Shown: piece after piece, positions 17,312 to 26,580 of the stretch
How the letters are laid out: each line of letters begins with the position of its first letter
Numbering within the stretch: position 1 is the stretch's first letter
Source of the DNA: JACPPO01 sp965262505
GTDB lineage: Bacteria; Acidobacteriota; Vicinamibacteria; Vicinamibacterales; UBA2999
Reading direction: 5' to 3'
Assembly (NCBI GenBank): GCA_965262505.1
Contig: CBDHFM010000009.1
Location: 21,661 to 85,660 of the forward strand
DNA length: 64,000 nt
Position numbers and translations under genes: made by a program
Notes under the pieces: model-generated
The model's database searches: none
The model's input: only the letters and a program-made list of their open reading frames with translations
Told to the model about the DNA's origin: nothing

Positions 17312-17532
17312 CGCGACGACTCAAGTCGGTCTGCGACATCCGAAAGGCTCGTCGTTCTGCTGCCAGCCTCGACCTCTGCGAGCGAGCGCTGCAGTGCTTC
17401 GGCGAAATCCTCGCGCAGCCTCAGTCCTTGGTCTGGATCGCCGAGCAACCCGGTAATGGACTGGACCACGGACTCCCGCACAAGTTCTTTGAATTCGTTC
17501 ACGGTCAAGTCGGCGATCCGGGAGCTTGCCAT
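17308..17532 (-). CDS. Antitoxin-like protein
   Basis: A 74-residue acidic, helical protein (DLTVNEFKELVRESV, GLRLREDFAEALQRSL) with a GAGGGA ribosome site. The pattern matches small antitoxins paired with RelE-type toxins. Its partner survives only as a 21-codon stub, so the antitoxin is orphaned. Confidence 0.6.
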   Translation of the reverse strand: MASSRIADLTVNEFKELVRESVVQSITGLLGDPDQGLRLREDFAEALQRSLAEVEAGSRTTSLSDVADRLESSR

Positions 17533-17711
17533 CGTATTTCCCTCTATTCGTTACGGTGAAGTCGGCCTCAGACTACGCCACCGCCATGACCCACGCCAGC
17601 CGTCGACCAGCGCAGCTGGCGGCATCGTACGCGGATCACCCGATTGAGACAACGCGCCGTGCGTCCCTCCACACCGGCCTGTCACCGGTACGCCGGCATC
17701 ACCTACCTGTG

Positions 17712-18060
17712 CTACCCGCCGACGTATTCGGCCCAGTCGTCCATGAGCCGCCGCCGCCGCTCGAACAAGTCCGACCGCGCGTACACCGCCTCGACCTGGT
17801 TGTGCACCATGTGCGCGAGCGCCGCTTCGATCACCTCGCGCGGGTGGTCGGTGTCCTCGGCGGCCCAATCGCGAAAGGTGGACCGGAACCCGTGCGGCAC
17901 GGCCGCGATTTGCTGGTCCTGGAGGAGGCGCCGTAGCGCCTGCTCGGGGAGCGGCGTCCCGTCCACGGTGGGGAACACGAGCGGACTGGTGCCGTCGCCG
18001 AGCGTCCGCGCGGCATCGAGAATCGCCATCGCGCGACGTGCCAGCGGCACCCGGTAAGGG
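17712..18060 (-). pseudogene. Integrase C-terminal fragment
   Basis: Reads YRVPLARRAMAILDAARTLG through HGFRSTFRDW to EAVYARSDLFERRRR, nearly identical at DNA level to the 3' end of the intact integrase at 4232-5512. Everything before PYRVPLARR is missing. Confidence 0.85.
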
Positions 18061-18236
18061 CTGGCTGATGATCGCGCATCTTCAGGAACGGGCGGTCGCC
18101 TTGAGCAGCGGGCAGGCGCGAGGATCATTCGTGACGGTAGACCGATGACGATAAGCCATGACTGATTCGACCACAACGTTGCTATCGACTCCCCCCGCCG
18201 CTCGCTGAAGCCGTCCCGTGGGAAAGGCGGGAGCTG

Positions 18237-19092
18237 ATGGCCTGGTGGCGTACACCGTCGGCGCAGACACCCACGTGGTCCCGGGAGGACGACCACACCG
18301 CGTTTGTCGCGAAGACCCTCAAGGAGCAGGGCGTGGCGCCGTGGCAGAAGCCGTGGACGCCCGGCGAGCGCCGACTCCCGGAACACCTCGTAAGCGGGCA
18401 CGCGTACTGGGGCGTGAACGCGCTGCACTTGAGTGTCACCCAAACCGCGAAGGGCTACCGCGACAACCGCTGGGCGACCGTCACGCAGATCCAGGCGCTG
18501 GGTGGTCAGGTCCGCCCAGGCGAGCAGGCGACGCCCGTCCTGTTTGACACGATGGACGACGAGCGGCAGGCGCAGCACCCGCCCGGCGCGCCCGATACGG
18601 ACCAGCCGCCCGGCGGCGAGCAGGACCACGAGCAGACCCGTCCGCCGATGGTGCGGGTTCACGCCGCGTTCAACGTCGAACAGGCCGACGGCCTGACGCT
18701 GGAGCGGCGCGACGACGACCGCGACAAAAGGTCCGAGGGAAAAACGCATCAGCTCGCCAAGCGCATCATCATGGAGAGCGGCGTGGACGTGCGGCACGTG
18801 CGCGGCGATCGCTCGTTCTACAACCTACAGACCGACCGCGCCACCCTTCCCGAACGTGACCAGTTCGCATCCGCGAACGGGTATTACCAGATCGTGTTGC
18901 ACGAACTCGGGCACGCCACCGGCCATCCCGATCGGCTGGACCGCGCCACGCTCACGAACGGCGTCAGGGATTTCGGTAGCGTGGAGTATGCCCGCGAAGA
19001 ACTCCGCGCCGAAATATCGGCGATGCTGACCGGCGCGCGGGTCGGCGTCGGCCACGACGGGAGCCGTGGCGCGACGTACGTGAAGGGCTGGG
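18237..19092 (+). pseudogene. ArdC-like antirestriction protein, 3'-truncated
   Basis: The N-terminal ssDNA-binding domain (WQKPWTPGERR, LSVTQTAKGYRDNRWAT) and the zincin domain with HELGHATGH at about 221-229 and GSVEYAREELRAEISAML are intact. Homology to the full copy at 38122 ends at VKGW, near 19091. There the frame runs into the antisense of a RelE gene and continues meaninglessly to 19406. ArdC proteins protect incoming plasmid DNA. Confidence 0.8.
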
Positions 19093-19135
19093 TCCGGGCG
19101 GTTTCGGTGTACTCAATCGTCCAAGTGAAGGGCAT
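19093..19135 (-). pseudogene. RelE toxin 5' stub at a deletion junction
   Basis: MPFTWTIEYTETARTQ is the classic RelE N-terminus; it stops at the point where the opposing ArdC gene is also cut. Two genes are thus truncated by one joint. Confidence 0.65.
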
Positions 19136-19340
19136 GCCTCACGTCGGCGGAGGAGTACACGTGCTCGGTGCCGTGACGAAGGCGCTCCAGAACGTCTGCG
19201 GCGAGGTAGTAATCCTCGAGGTCCTCAAGGCCGCGCTCGATCATCTCACGCAGGTAGAAGGCCTTGGTGCGCCCAGTCTGCGTCGCCAACACGTCAAGCC
19301 GGTGCTCGGTCTCTGGATCCAGTCGAACCGACGTCGCCAT
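19113..19340 (-). CDS. RelB/DinJ-like ribbon-helix-helix antitoxin
   Basis: 75 residues from the ATG at 19340: MATSVRLDPETEHRLDVLA, TGRTKAFYLREMI, then an acidic helix EDLEDYYLAADVL. A GGAGG ribosome site is present. The gene overlaps the start of the truncated RelE gene by 23 bases, so a complete relBE pair once stood here. Confidence 0.8.
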   Translation of the reverse strand: MATSVRLDPETEHRLDVLATQTGRTKAFYLREMIERGLEDLEDYYLAADVLERLRHGTEHVYSSADVRHALHLDD

Positions 19341-19492
19341 GTCGCGGAGCCTCCAACCACAGTGAATATGCGTGTTCACCAGATCACAATAGCCCGGCAC
19401 CGATGACGAGCGCGGGCACGGGTCAGTGCGCGGTCGGTCCACGCGCGACGGCAGCGGCTCGCGGTTGATCGCCCAGGATCAGGACCACGGAC

Positions 19493-19640
19493 ACGCGGGC
19501 GGGCTTTCAGGTGACAGCCGAAACGGGTATTCTCTTTGTCCCATGGTGGCTGCGCATGCTTGATCTAGCCTGTTATACGTGGGCGCGTCCGCTGAGCCGG
19601 TTCACGGGCCGCGCCGTCGCGCCGTTTCAACACCTCTCCC
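19493..19640 (+). pseudogene. Duplicated 3' fragment of the methyltransferase gene
   Basis: Reads TAETGILFVPWWLRMLDLAC and TWARPLSRFTGRAVAPF, matching residues near the C-terminus of the protein at 19810-20709 (DNA 20464-20611). A partial copy of the exosortase-linked gene lies just upstream of the real one. Confidence 0.8.
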
Positions 19641-19809
19641 TCCCCGCTAGAGATCGCCAGTGGCCACGACGCGTCGGTGTTCCCCCGTCGCGCGCAGCTG
19701 GCGAATCCGCCGCACGCCGACAACGGACTGATCGACCACGCGCAACCTCCGACCTTGACGCCCATGTGGGCACGGTGATGGCCAGTCCGGGTCACCATCG
19801 CCGCGGAAG

Positions 19810-20709
19810 TTGGCGATCGCGGTGACGCCCCCTGAGGCGGCGGTGAGACACGACACAGCCGACCTGCCGGGTGAGAGTGAGAGCTCTGGTGCGGATGAGG
19901 CGCGTGCGTACTGCGATTTCTGGGCAGATGTCGGCTCGACATTTCCTGATCTGCAAGGGGCGCGGTCGACGGCGCAGTATCTCGAGGATGAACAATGGTT
20001 GTTCCAAACCCATCTGGCGCCGCTGGAGGGGCTGCGTATTCTGAAGACCGATCTCTGGGATGAGGCGAAGAATACGCGCATCCTGCGCTGGGCCGCAGCA
20101 GCCGGGAGTCACGCCTTTGGGGTCGATATCTCACCAGGGATCGTCCGGGGCGCCCGCCGGAACTTCGAGGAACGGAGCCTGACGTTGCACGGCGTACGGT
20201 CCGATGTGCGGACGCTCCCGTTCCAATCCGGGAGCTTCGACGCGGTCTACTCCATGGGGACGGTTGAGCACTTCGCGGACACGGACGGGGCCGTGCGGGA
20301 GATTTTCCGCGTGATGCGACCGGGTGGCCGCGTGGTCATCGGGGTGCCGAATCGCTGGGACCCCTTCCTGCGGCCGCTCCTCGTGGTGCTGCTGTACCGG
20401 CTCGGGCTGTATGGGTACGGCTACGAGAAGTCGTATTCGCGGCGCACCTTCCGGCGGATGCTCACGCGGGCGGGCTTTGAGATGACGGCCGAAACCGGTA
20501 TTCTCTTCATACCGGGGTGGTTGCGGATGCTCGATCTGGCTTGCTATACGTGGGCGCGCCCGCTGAGCCGGATCACGGGCCTCGCCGTCGCGCCGTTCCA
20601 TCACCTGTCGCGGTGGCTGCCCTGGCTGCGCCGGCACGGGTATCTGCTGACGATGGTCGCGGTTCGGCCAGAGGCGTCGGACGCACCCTCACCACGGAGG
20701 TCGCCATGA
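19810..20709 (+). CDS. SAM-dependent methyltransferase, first gene of exosortase operon
   Basis: Up to 299 residues (an internal GTG could be the true start). A class I methyltransferase fold is shown by FGVDISPGIVRGARR, the acidic residue of DVRTLPFQSGSFDAVYS, and FRVMRPGGRVVIGVPN. Motif I is unusual: KTDLWDEAKN replaces the glycine-rich loop, a variant seen in some glycan or lipid methyltransferases. Its stop overlaps the exosortase ATG (ATGA), so expression is coupled. The substrate is unknown; a surface sugar or lipid is plausible. Confidence 0.75.
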   Translation: MAIAVTPPEAAVRHDTADLPGESESSGADEARAYCDFWADVGSTFPDLQGARSTAQYLEDEQWLFQTHLAPLEGLRILKTDLWDEAKNTRILRWAAAAGSHAFGVDISPGIVRGARRNFEERSLTLHGVRSDVRTLPFQSGSFDAVYSMGTVEHFADTDGAVREIFRVMRPGGRVVIGVPNRWDPFLRPLLVVLLYRLGLYGYGYEKSYSRRTFRRMLTRAGFEMTAETGILFIPGWLRMLDLACYTWARPLSRITGLAVAPFHHLSRWLPWLRRHGYLLTMVAVRPEASDAPSPRRSP

Positions 20710-22151
20710 CCACGGACCCACAGACGCGCCCACCTGATCCGGCATCAGGGGGGTTCCGCTTCGCGCTGACGGCCGGCGCGTGGTTTATCGGCCTGTTCGG
20801 GGTGATGCGGCTCGGCTGGGTGGAACGCCAGATCCTCGTCCCCTTTGCCCAGCTCCAGGAACGCGTGGCCGATCAGCTCACCGGGGTGCAGACCGACGCG
20901 GTCTACGTCGATGCGAGCTGTAGCGGGGGCGACGCCATGGCGCTCTGCCTGGGGGCGGTCCTGGCGTTTCCGGCCACGTGGTCGGCGCGGCTGCGCGGCG
21001 CCGGCGTCGGGCTGCTGGTGATCGCGGCCTTCAACACCGTGCGCATCGGCAACTTGTCGCTGGTGGCGGCCCACCCCACGCTTCTCGACCTCTTGCATGT
21101 CTATGTCTGGCCGGCCATCCTCATCGTGGTGGCGGTCGTCTATGTATACGCCTGGATGCGTCGGCAGATGGATCCAGCAGCCAGCGGCGCCAGCCCGGAT
21201 CTCGGCGATGCCTGGCACGGCCCTGCCCGGCGGTTTCTGCTGCTCACCGTCATGGGCGTCGCGGTCTACTTCGCGGCGGCCGGGTGGATGCACGAAAGTG
21301 CCCTGCTGCGCACGCTGGGCGTCTGGGTAGCGATGACCGGCGCCGGCATCTTGGCGACACTCGGGGTGTCGGCCACGGCCTCAGGGAACATCGTCACGAC
21401 GACGCACGGCGCGTTTATTGTGACCCAGGAGTGTATTGCCACCCCCCTGATTCCCGTCTACCTGGCCGGGGCGCTCGCGGTGCCCCTCGCGCGGTGGCGG
21501 CGCGTGGCCGCGCTGGGCGCGGCCCCGGCGATCTTTTTCCTCTTGGGCGTGGCCCGGCTCCTGGTGCTCGCGCTCCCGACGACCCTGGTCGCCTCGCACG
21601 CCGTCGCCATCCATGCCTTCTCCCAGGTGCTGGTCGCGGGCCTCCTCGTAGCCGGGCTGGCGGCGCTGTCCGCCCGATCGGTCGGCCGCCCGCATCCCAC
21701 GCGACGGGTTGTGGGGGCGATCGGTGTTGGGATCGTCGCGACGCTGGTCGTGGGTCCCCTCTGGAGCGGCCTTCTGCACCAGGCGGTGGACGGGGGGCAG
21801 GTGCTTGTCCAGCACGGCGGCCATCGGGTGGTCGACGATCCGCAAGGGGCGCTTGCGATCCTCCCGGCACTCCAGCTCGGCCTGTGCGCCGCGTTCTGGG
21901 CGGCCATCGGCTGGCGTGGACCCTGGCGGCGACTGGTTCTCGGGATCGTGGGGCTGGCGGGGTTGCAGCTCACTGTCCTGCTAGTACTCGGCGAGCTGTC
22001 GCACCACATGGGATTTGCCCCCCACGTGAGCCTGATCCGAGCCTGGGGCGTCGTCGCGCCACTGGCGGTGGTCTGGGCGCTGCGGTGGCCGCGCCTCACT
22101 GTCTCACGACCTGTACCAGGGCCCGTGTATCCGCTTCCGCAGCCTGGCTAG
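20706..22151 (+). CDS. Exosortase-family transpeptidase with two catalytic cores
   Basis: A 481-residue polytopic membrane protein starting at the ATG that overlaps the upstream stop. The first half has the exosortase/archaeosortase triad: Cys72 (ASCSGGDAMAL), Arg113 (NTVRIGNL) and His131 (LLHVYVWP). The second half repeats the plan: Cys243 (TQECIATPLIP), Arg284 (LLGVARLLVLALP) and His303 (AIHAFSQVLVAG). Cys-to-Arg spacing is 41 residues in both halves and Arg-to-His 18 and 19. A third membrane region of about 150 residues follows. Exosortases cut C-terminal anchors and transfer proteins to an envelope acceptor. The family call for half one is strong; a second active core is inference from motif spacing. 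Confidence 0.8.
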   Translation: MTTDPQTRPPDPASGGFRFALTAGAWFIGLFGVMRLGWVERQILVPFAQLQERVADQLTGVQTDAVYVDASCSGGDAMALCLGAVLAFPATWSARLRGAGVGLLVIAAFNTVRIGNLSLVAAHPTLLDLLHVYVWPAILIVVAVVYVYAWMRRQMDPAASGASPDLGDAWHGPARRFLLLTVMGVAVYFAAAGWMHESALLRTLGVWVAMTGAGILATLGVSATASGNIVTTTHGAFIVTQECIATPLIPVYLAGALAVPLARWRRVAALGAAPAIFFLLGVARLLVLALPTTLVASHAVAIHAFSQVLVAGLLVAGLAALSARSVGRPHPTRRVVGAIGVGIVATLVVGPLWSGLLHQAVDGGQVLVQHGGHRVVDDPQGALAILPALQLGLCAAFWAAIGWRGPWRRLVLGIVGLAGLQLTVLLVLGELSHHMGFAPHVSLIRAWGVVAPLAVVWALRWPRLTVSRPVPGPVYPLPQPG

Positions 22152-22171
22152 GCTCGGCGGGGAGACGCCGC

Positions 22172-24640
22172 GTGCCAGGAGGACCCGACACGGACGACAT
22201 CGGTGGCGGGGCGCGCGTCGAGCGCTGGTTTCTCCGCGTGATGCTCGGCGTGAGCGCCGTGGCGTGGCTGGCGCTCCTGCTCGCCGAGCTCGGCCAATTC
22301 CAGGTGGGCCTGTTGTGGTTCCTGCTCGCGACCGGGGCGTTCGGGCTCAGCCTGCTGGGCTACGCCTTCCGCACGAGCCCGGCTGAGCCTCTCGCGGGCG
22401 GCAGGATTCAGCCTGCGCTGGCGGCGACGGCGGGGATCCTGCTGTGCGCCGCGCTCTTCCTCCCGCCGTACGAGACCGCGGTGGCCGGCGGCGACGCCAC
22501 CGTCTATCTGAACTTCGGCCGGCAGATCGCCCACCATGGCGCGCTCGAGTTCGAGGATGCCCTGCTGCGCCCGCTGTCGCCCGCCAGCCGTGCGGAGTTG
22601 TTCCGGAATCGGGTGCCCCTGGACACGACGGGCCAGTTTGCGCGATTCCCCGGTGGCTTTCTGATCGCTGACATTGCCGACCCGACGGTCACCGCTGGCT
22701 TTTCCCCGTTGTTTCCGGTCCTCACCGCCCTAGGGCATGCCCTTGTCTCACCGCGCGCGGCGCTCGTTGTCGCCCCTCTCTTCGCAACCCTGAGCCTGGT
22801 TGGCCTGTGGTGCGTCGCGCGGCGGCTGGGCGGCGTGCATGCCGCGTGGCTCGCGGCCACGCTCACGGCCGTCTCGTTGCCGCAGATCTGGTTCGCGAAG
22901 CTCTCGGTGCCCGAGACGGTCGCGCAGTGTTTTGTGATGGCCGGGGTGCTTGCCTGGCTGGTGGCGTGCGCCCGCGGCGCCACGCGGTGGGCGCTCGCCG
23001 CAGGCTGGTTCTTGGGCCTCGCCTGTTTTGCGAAGGTCGATCTCCTCGTCCTGTTGCCCGTGTTCCTGCTCGCCGTTGTCGCGCTTCGGCTCCTGACGCG
23101 CGTGCGGCTCGGCGATTCCCCCCTGCTCTTGGCCCTCTTTGCGGCGTTCGGTCTCTTGGTGGTCCACAACCTCGTGCATTACTTCCTCTTCGCCTCTCAT
23201 TACGGGCCGTATGTCGCGTCCCTGATCCAGACGTCCTCAGTGCTTACCCTGCTGCGGGAATCCGCCCTGGTGCAGGCGGGTGTAATCCTGGCGGTGGGGC
23301 TGCTGGTCGTGGCTGGCGTGGTGGCGATCCGCCGGCCGGCGTGGCGCTGGCCGCGGCGGTGCTGGGGATGGGCCGCGGTGGCCGCGCTCGTCGTCTACGG
23401 CGTCAACTACGTGACGACGACAACGGGCCGACTCGACGAGACGATCGTCTGGCTGAGTTGGTACGTCTCCTGGCCGGTGCTGGGCCTCACGGGGCTCGGC
23501 CTCACGGGGCTGGTCCGCGTCCGGCGCACCGACGCGGCGCCGGGGCTGGCCTTTGTCGGCCTGCTGCTCGGCATCGTCAGCCTGCAGTATCTGTACGACC
23601 CGTTGGAGACGGGCGTGCAGATCGGATCGATGCGGCGGTACGTGCCGGTCGTCCTCCCGCTCACGATGCTCTTCGGCGCCCTGACCGTCGTCACCCTGCT
23701 GGCGCGCGTGGCCTCCGCCAGGTATCGGGTGGGGTTGACCGTGACCACCGGGGCGCTCCTCGTGTGGCTCGTCGCGCGCCCGAGTCTCGCCGTGGTCGGC
23801 CAGCCGCTGTGGGACGAGGCCCTCGCGCAGACCGCGCGCGTGGCACGGTTGTTTCCCGACCACGCGGTCGTGCTGATGAGTCCAGATCTGGCGAGCACAC
23901 ACATCCCGACGTCACTGGCCTACCTCCATGATGTGGACGCCATCCTCGTCCAGGAGCGGAATCCTAACGACCAGGTGCTGCGGTACATCATCCGCGACTG
24001 GCTGGCGCGCGACCGCACGGTGTTCGTCGTCGTCGGGTCGCGCGACGTCTCGTTCTTCGCGCCGGATCTGGCGCTCGAGGCGGTCGGATCGGCGCATATC
24101 GACCTCCGCCTCCTGGAACGCACCCGCACGCGGGTCCCGCAGGCGGGCGTGCCCACGTCGATCCCGCTGCAGCTGTTCCAGGTGACACAGACGGCCGAGC
24201 GCGACCGCACGGTCGTCGATGTCGGGACGCCCGCCGACGACCTCCTGTCCGACCTGCAGGGCTTCCATGGGCCCGAGCGCGACCGGGAGGACCCGGCCCG
24301 CGGCACGTTCCGATGGACCGGGCCGCAGGCGTCACTCACACTGCCTGGGGGGCAGGCCGTCACGCTTGTCGTGGCAGGCCCCCGCCCCCCCGGCACCCCC
24401 CCGGCCGAGATCTCGGTGTGGATTGGGGAGCGGCTGGTCGCGGAGCGGGTGCTCGGAGAGACCCTCCAGACGATCCGGCTGGACCGGCCGGAGACTGGCG
24501 ACCCGGGCCCAATCGACCTCACGATTCAGTCGACGGTATTTCAACCACGATCCCTCGGCCTGTCGTCAGACCCGCGGGATCTCGGCGTCCGCCTGTACCG
24601 CGCGGCCGTCCACCTGCCGCGTGAGCGGCCAGTGCCATGA
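22172..24640 (+). CDS. GT-C-type membrane glycosyltransferase
   Basis: About 822 residues from a GTG. Eleven or more hydrophobic segments occupy the first 580 residues, followed by a soluble beta-rich domain of about 240. The first periplasmic loop has GGDATVYLNFGRQIAHHG, the acidic motif position of GT39/ArnT-like transferases that use polyprenyl-phosphate sugars. It lies 20 bases after the exosortase gene, so probably in the same operon. Likely role: adding a sugar to the surface glycan or to sorted proteins. Donor and acceptor cannot be read from sequence. Confidence 0.75.
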   Translation: MPGGPDTDDIGGGARVERWFLRVMLGVSAVAWLALLLAELGQFQVGLLWFLLATGAFGLSLLGYAFRTSPAEPLAGGRIQPALAATAGILLCAALFLPPYETAVAGGDATVYLNFGRQIAHHGALEFEDALLRPLSPASRAELFRNRVPLDTTGQFARFPGGFLIADIADPTVTAGFSPLFPVLTALGHALVSPRAALVVAPLFATLSLVGLWCVARRLGGVHAAWLAATLTAVSLPQIWFAKLSVPETVAQCFVMAGVLAWLVACARGATRWALAAGWFLGLACFAKVDLLVLLPVFLLAVVALRLLTRVRLGDSPLLLALFAAFGLLVVHNLVHYFLFASHYGPYVASLIQTSSVLTLLRESALVQAGVILAVGLLVVAGVVAIRRPAWRWPRRCWGWAAVAALVVYGVNYVTTTTGRLDETIVWLSWYVSWPVLGLTGLGLTGLVRVRRTDAAPGLAFVGLLLGIVSLQYLYDPLETGVQIGSMRRYVPVVLPLTMLFGALTVVTLLARVASARYRVGLTVTTGALLVWLVARPSLAVVGQPLWDEALAQTARVARLFPDHAVVLMSPDLASTHIPTSLAYLHDVDAILVQERNPNDQVLRYIIRDWLARDRTVFVVVGSRDVSFFAPDLALEAVGSAHIDLRLLERTRTRVPQAGVPTSIPLQLFQVTQTAERDRTVVDVGTPADDLLSDLQGFHGPERDREDPARGTFRWTGPQASLTLPGGQAVTLVVAGPRPPGTPPAEISVWIGERLVAERVLGETLQTIRLDRPETGDPGPIDLTIQSTVFQPRSLGLSSDPRDLGVRLYRAAVHLPRERPVP

Positions 24641-24699
24641 CCAACGGTCCCGCCCCAGAGGGCGCGGACACCCCACCTCCCCGTGTCTGACACGGGCCG

Positions 24700-24905
24700 C
24701 ACAAGCCAGCGCCTCAAAGACCGGCGGTGTCGCCGATCTGCGCTCGACCCAGTCGGTCAGCTGCGCGGATAGCGCGCCCAGCGCTGGAGCCACGCCTACA
24801 GGTCCTGCTGGGCCTCCTTGAGGTCGCGGGCGGTCAGAGCGCCAGCGCAGCTCCTGACGGCAATCGTCGTCGGCCTTGCGGGGGAGGGAGTCGCGCGCGT
24901 TCCGG
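24700..24905 (-). pseudogene. IS256-type transposase remnant
   Basis: DNA similar to 59915-60080: the minus strand keeps SLPRKADDD, DLKEA and QLTDWVE pieces in shifted frames. Degenerate and short. Confidence 0.55.
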
Positions 24906-25480
24906 AGAAAACGCCCGTCGGGCTGTGGAGAAACCCGCGTTCAGGGCGGGGCGCGCGTGGAGGTCGGGTTCGGTGCGCTTGGCCGTGATGGATGCACAGC
25001 GGGTCCTCTCCGGCGTCTTCGGCGGTCCGGATGGCCCATAGGACTGCACCCAGGGCCGCGCCAAGGCGCTTGAGATTGAGCGCGGCGGCCGCCAGGGAGG
25101 CCTGGATCTTCATATTGTCGAGGCCGTGCCGCATGGCGCACCCAAGTCCATGCCAGGTTTTCGCCGCGCCGTGGAACCCCTCCGAACGCCAGCGGTGACG
25201 TCGGGACAGTCGCCGGTCCTGTTCGCTCCTCCGCGCGCGGCGGCGGCGGCGAGCCCGCCGCCGTGCCGGGTAGTCGTGGCCGACCACCACCGCCTTGTTG
25301 ACGTGCCCGTTCGATAGACAATCACCCTTGAGCTGACAGCGTGCACAGTCCCTGGCCTTCAAGTAGAAGAAACGACCAGGCTTGATCGGTCGCTGCGGGC
25401 GCAAGATATTTTCCCGGAGGCATTTCAGAATGTCGTGACCTGGCGTCGTCACAGAAGCGGCGCAGGGGTACGCGGCTCCG
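24905..25480 (-). pseudogene. IS1182-family transposase, C-terminal fragment
   Basis: Contains PIKPGRFFYLKARDCARCQL, KGDCLSNGHVNKAVVV, RHRWRSEGFHGAAKTWHGL and GLDNMKIQASLAAAALNLKR, the cysteine cluster and Y(W)RSEGxHG-type block of IS1182/DDE_Tnp_1 transposases. The N-terminal half with the first acidic residues is replaced by an integrase fragment on the other strand. Confidence 0.75.
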
Positions 25481-25946
25481 TCGATTGGGCGCGTCAAGGC
25501 GGAGACCGCCCGCGCCGTGCGCCAGCGCATCCGGTCGGAGCTGGAGTGGGCGATCGCGATGGACCTGCGACACGACAATCCGTGCGACCGCGTCCTCCCG
25601 GTGCTCGGTCCGCAGAACGCTCGGCGACGGGAAGTCGCTCGTGTTCCCCATGCGGAGCGGGAAGCCGATTTCCATGTCGACGTTGCCGAAGATGCTCCAG
25701 TTCCACGGGTTCGCGGCCGTGGCGCACGGCTTCCGCTCGTCGGTCCGGGACTGGGCGGCGGCGGAGACCGACCATCCACGCGCGGTCATCGAGGCGGCGC
25801 TGGCCCACGTCGTTCAGAACACGGGCGAGGCCGCCTCTGCCCGCGCCGACCTGTTCGAGCGGCGGCTGATAGGCGACTGGGCGGCGTATGTCGAAGCGCA
25901 CGAATCACAGGTTCCGTCGACAGAGCGGCGGCGCTCCAGACTGTGA
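25470..25946 (+). pseudogene. Integrase remnant with deletion and lost catalytic tyrosine
   Basis: A core-binding piece (AVRQRIRSELEWAIAMDLRH to LPVLGPQN) is joined out of frame to RTLGDGKSLVFP through HGFRSSVRDW. Where other copies read EAAYARSDL this one reads EAASARADL, so the nucleophile Tyr is Ser. It abuts the IS1182 fragment. Confidence 0.75.
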
Positions 25947-26160
25947 TCGGGACAACGGCCTCTCGGGTGCGTTCTTCGGATCGATCTGCAACGTTGTCGA
26001 GCACGACCCCGCCACGCACGGGCTGAAGCGCGGCAACACGGCGGCCGCCAAGGAGACCTTCTTGCTGGCTGACGACCGGCACTACGAAATGCTACTCGCC
26101 TCACTCTTACACTGATCCGTACAACGTTAATCTGATCGCGGTCGCAGAAATTGACGGTGA

Positions 26161-26580
26161 ATGATGGGCCGGCCGCGTCTTCACGCATCGGACGCGACGC
26201 GGGCGCGGGCGTATCGGGCGCGGAAGCGTGAGCTCGCGTCGGCGCCACCCGTCTGGCTCAATCCTCCGTACTCGACTCCTGGACCGTGGATCAACCGGAT
26301 GATCCGGGGCTGGCGCTCGGGTGAAGTCGGGGCGGGGGTGGTCTTGATCGCATATCGGGCGCTCGTGTCGCGGGCGGGTGCGGCGCTGCTCTGCGTGCCG
26401 GCGATGCGGGTCCGGTTCCTGACCCTGCCGCACGCTGACAAACCTCTACACCGCCCGCCCGCAGTGGCTCGCGGATGCGCACGAGGCTCTTGACGCGGCT
26501 GTCGCGGCCGCGTACGGTTGGTCGGGGCGGACATCGCCGACGTGGAGCTCACGGCGCGAGGGTTGTCGCCGCCGCCGATC
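26161..26580 (+). pseudogene. DNA methyltransferase remnants
   Basis: GRPRLHASDATRARAYRARK is followed by VWLNPPYSTPGPWINRMI, an NPPY catalytic motif context of phage-type adenine methyltransferases. Near 26430 another frame gives LTNLYTARPQWLADAHEALD and AAAYGWS, the C-terminal pattern of large class I DNA methyltransferases. At least two genes are collapsed together and none is intact. Confidence 0.5.

Noticed and set aside
17712..18797. A 361-codon minus frame
   Set aside because: Only its last 115 codons are integrase; the rest is antisense to the ArdC gene.
20978..22171. Upstream extension of the GT-C frame through the exosortase gene
   Set aside because: Proline/arginine-rich shadow of the exosortase reading frame; the GTG at 22172 gives a natural membrane-protein start.
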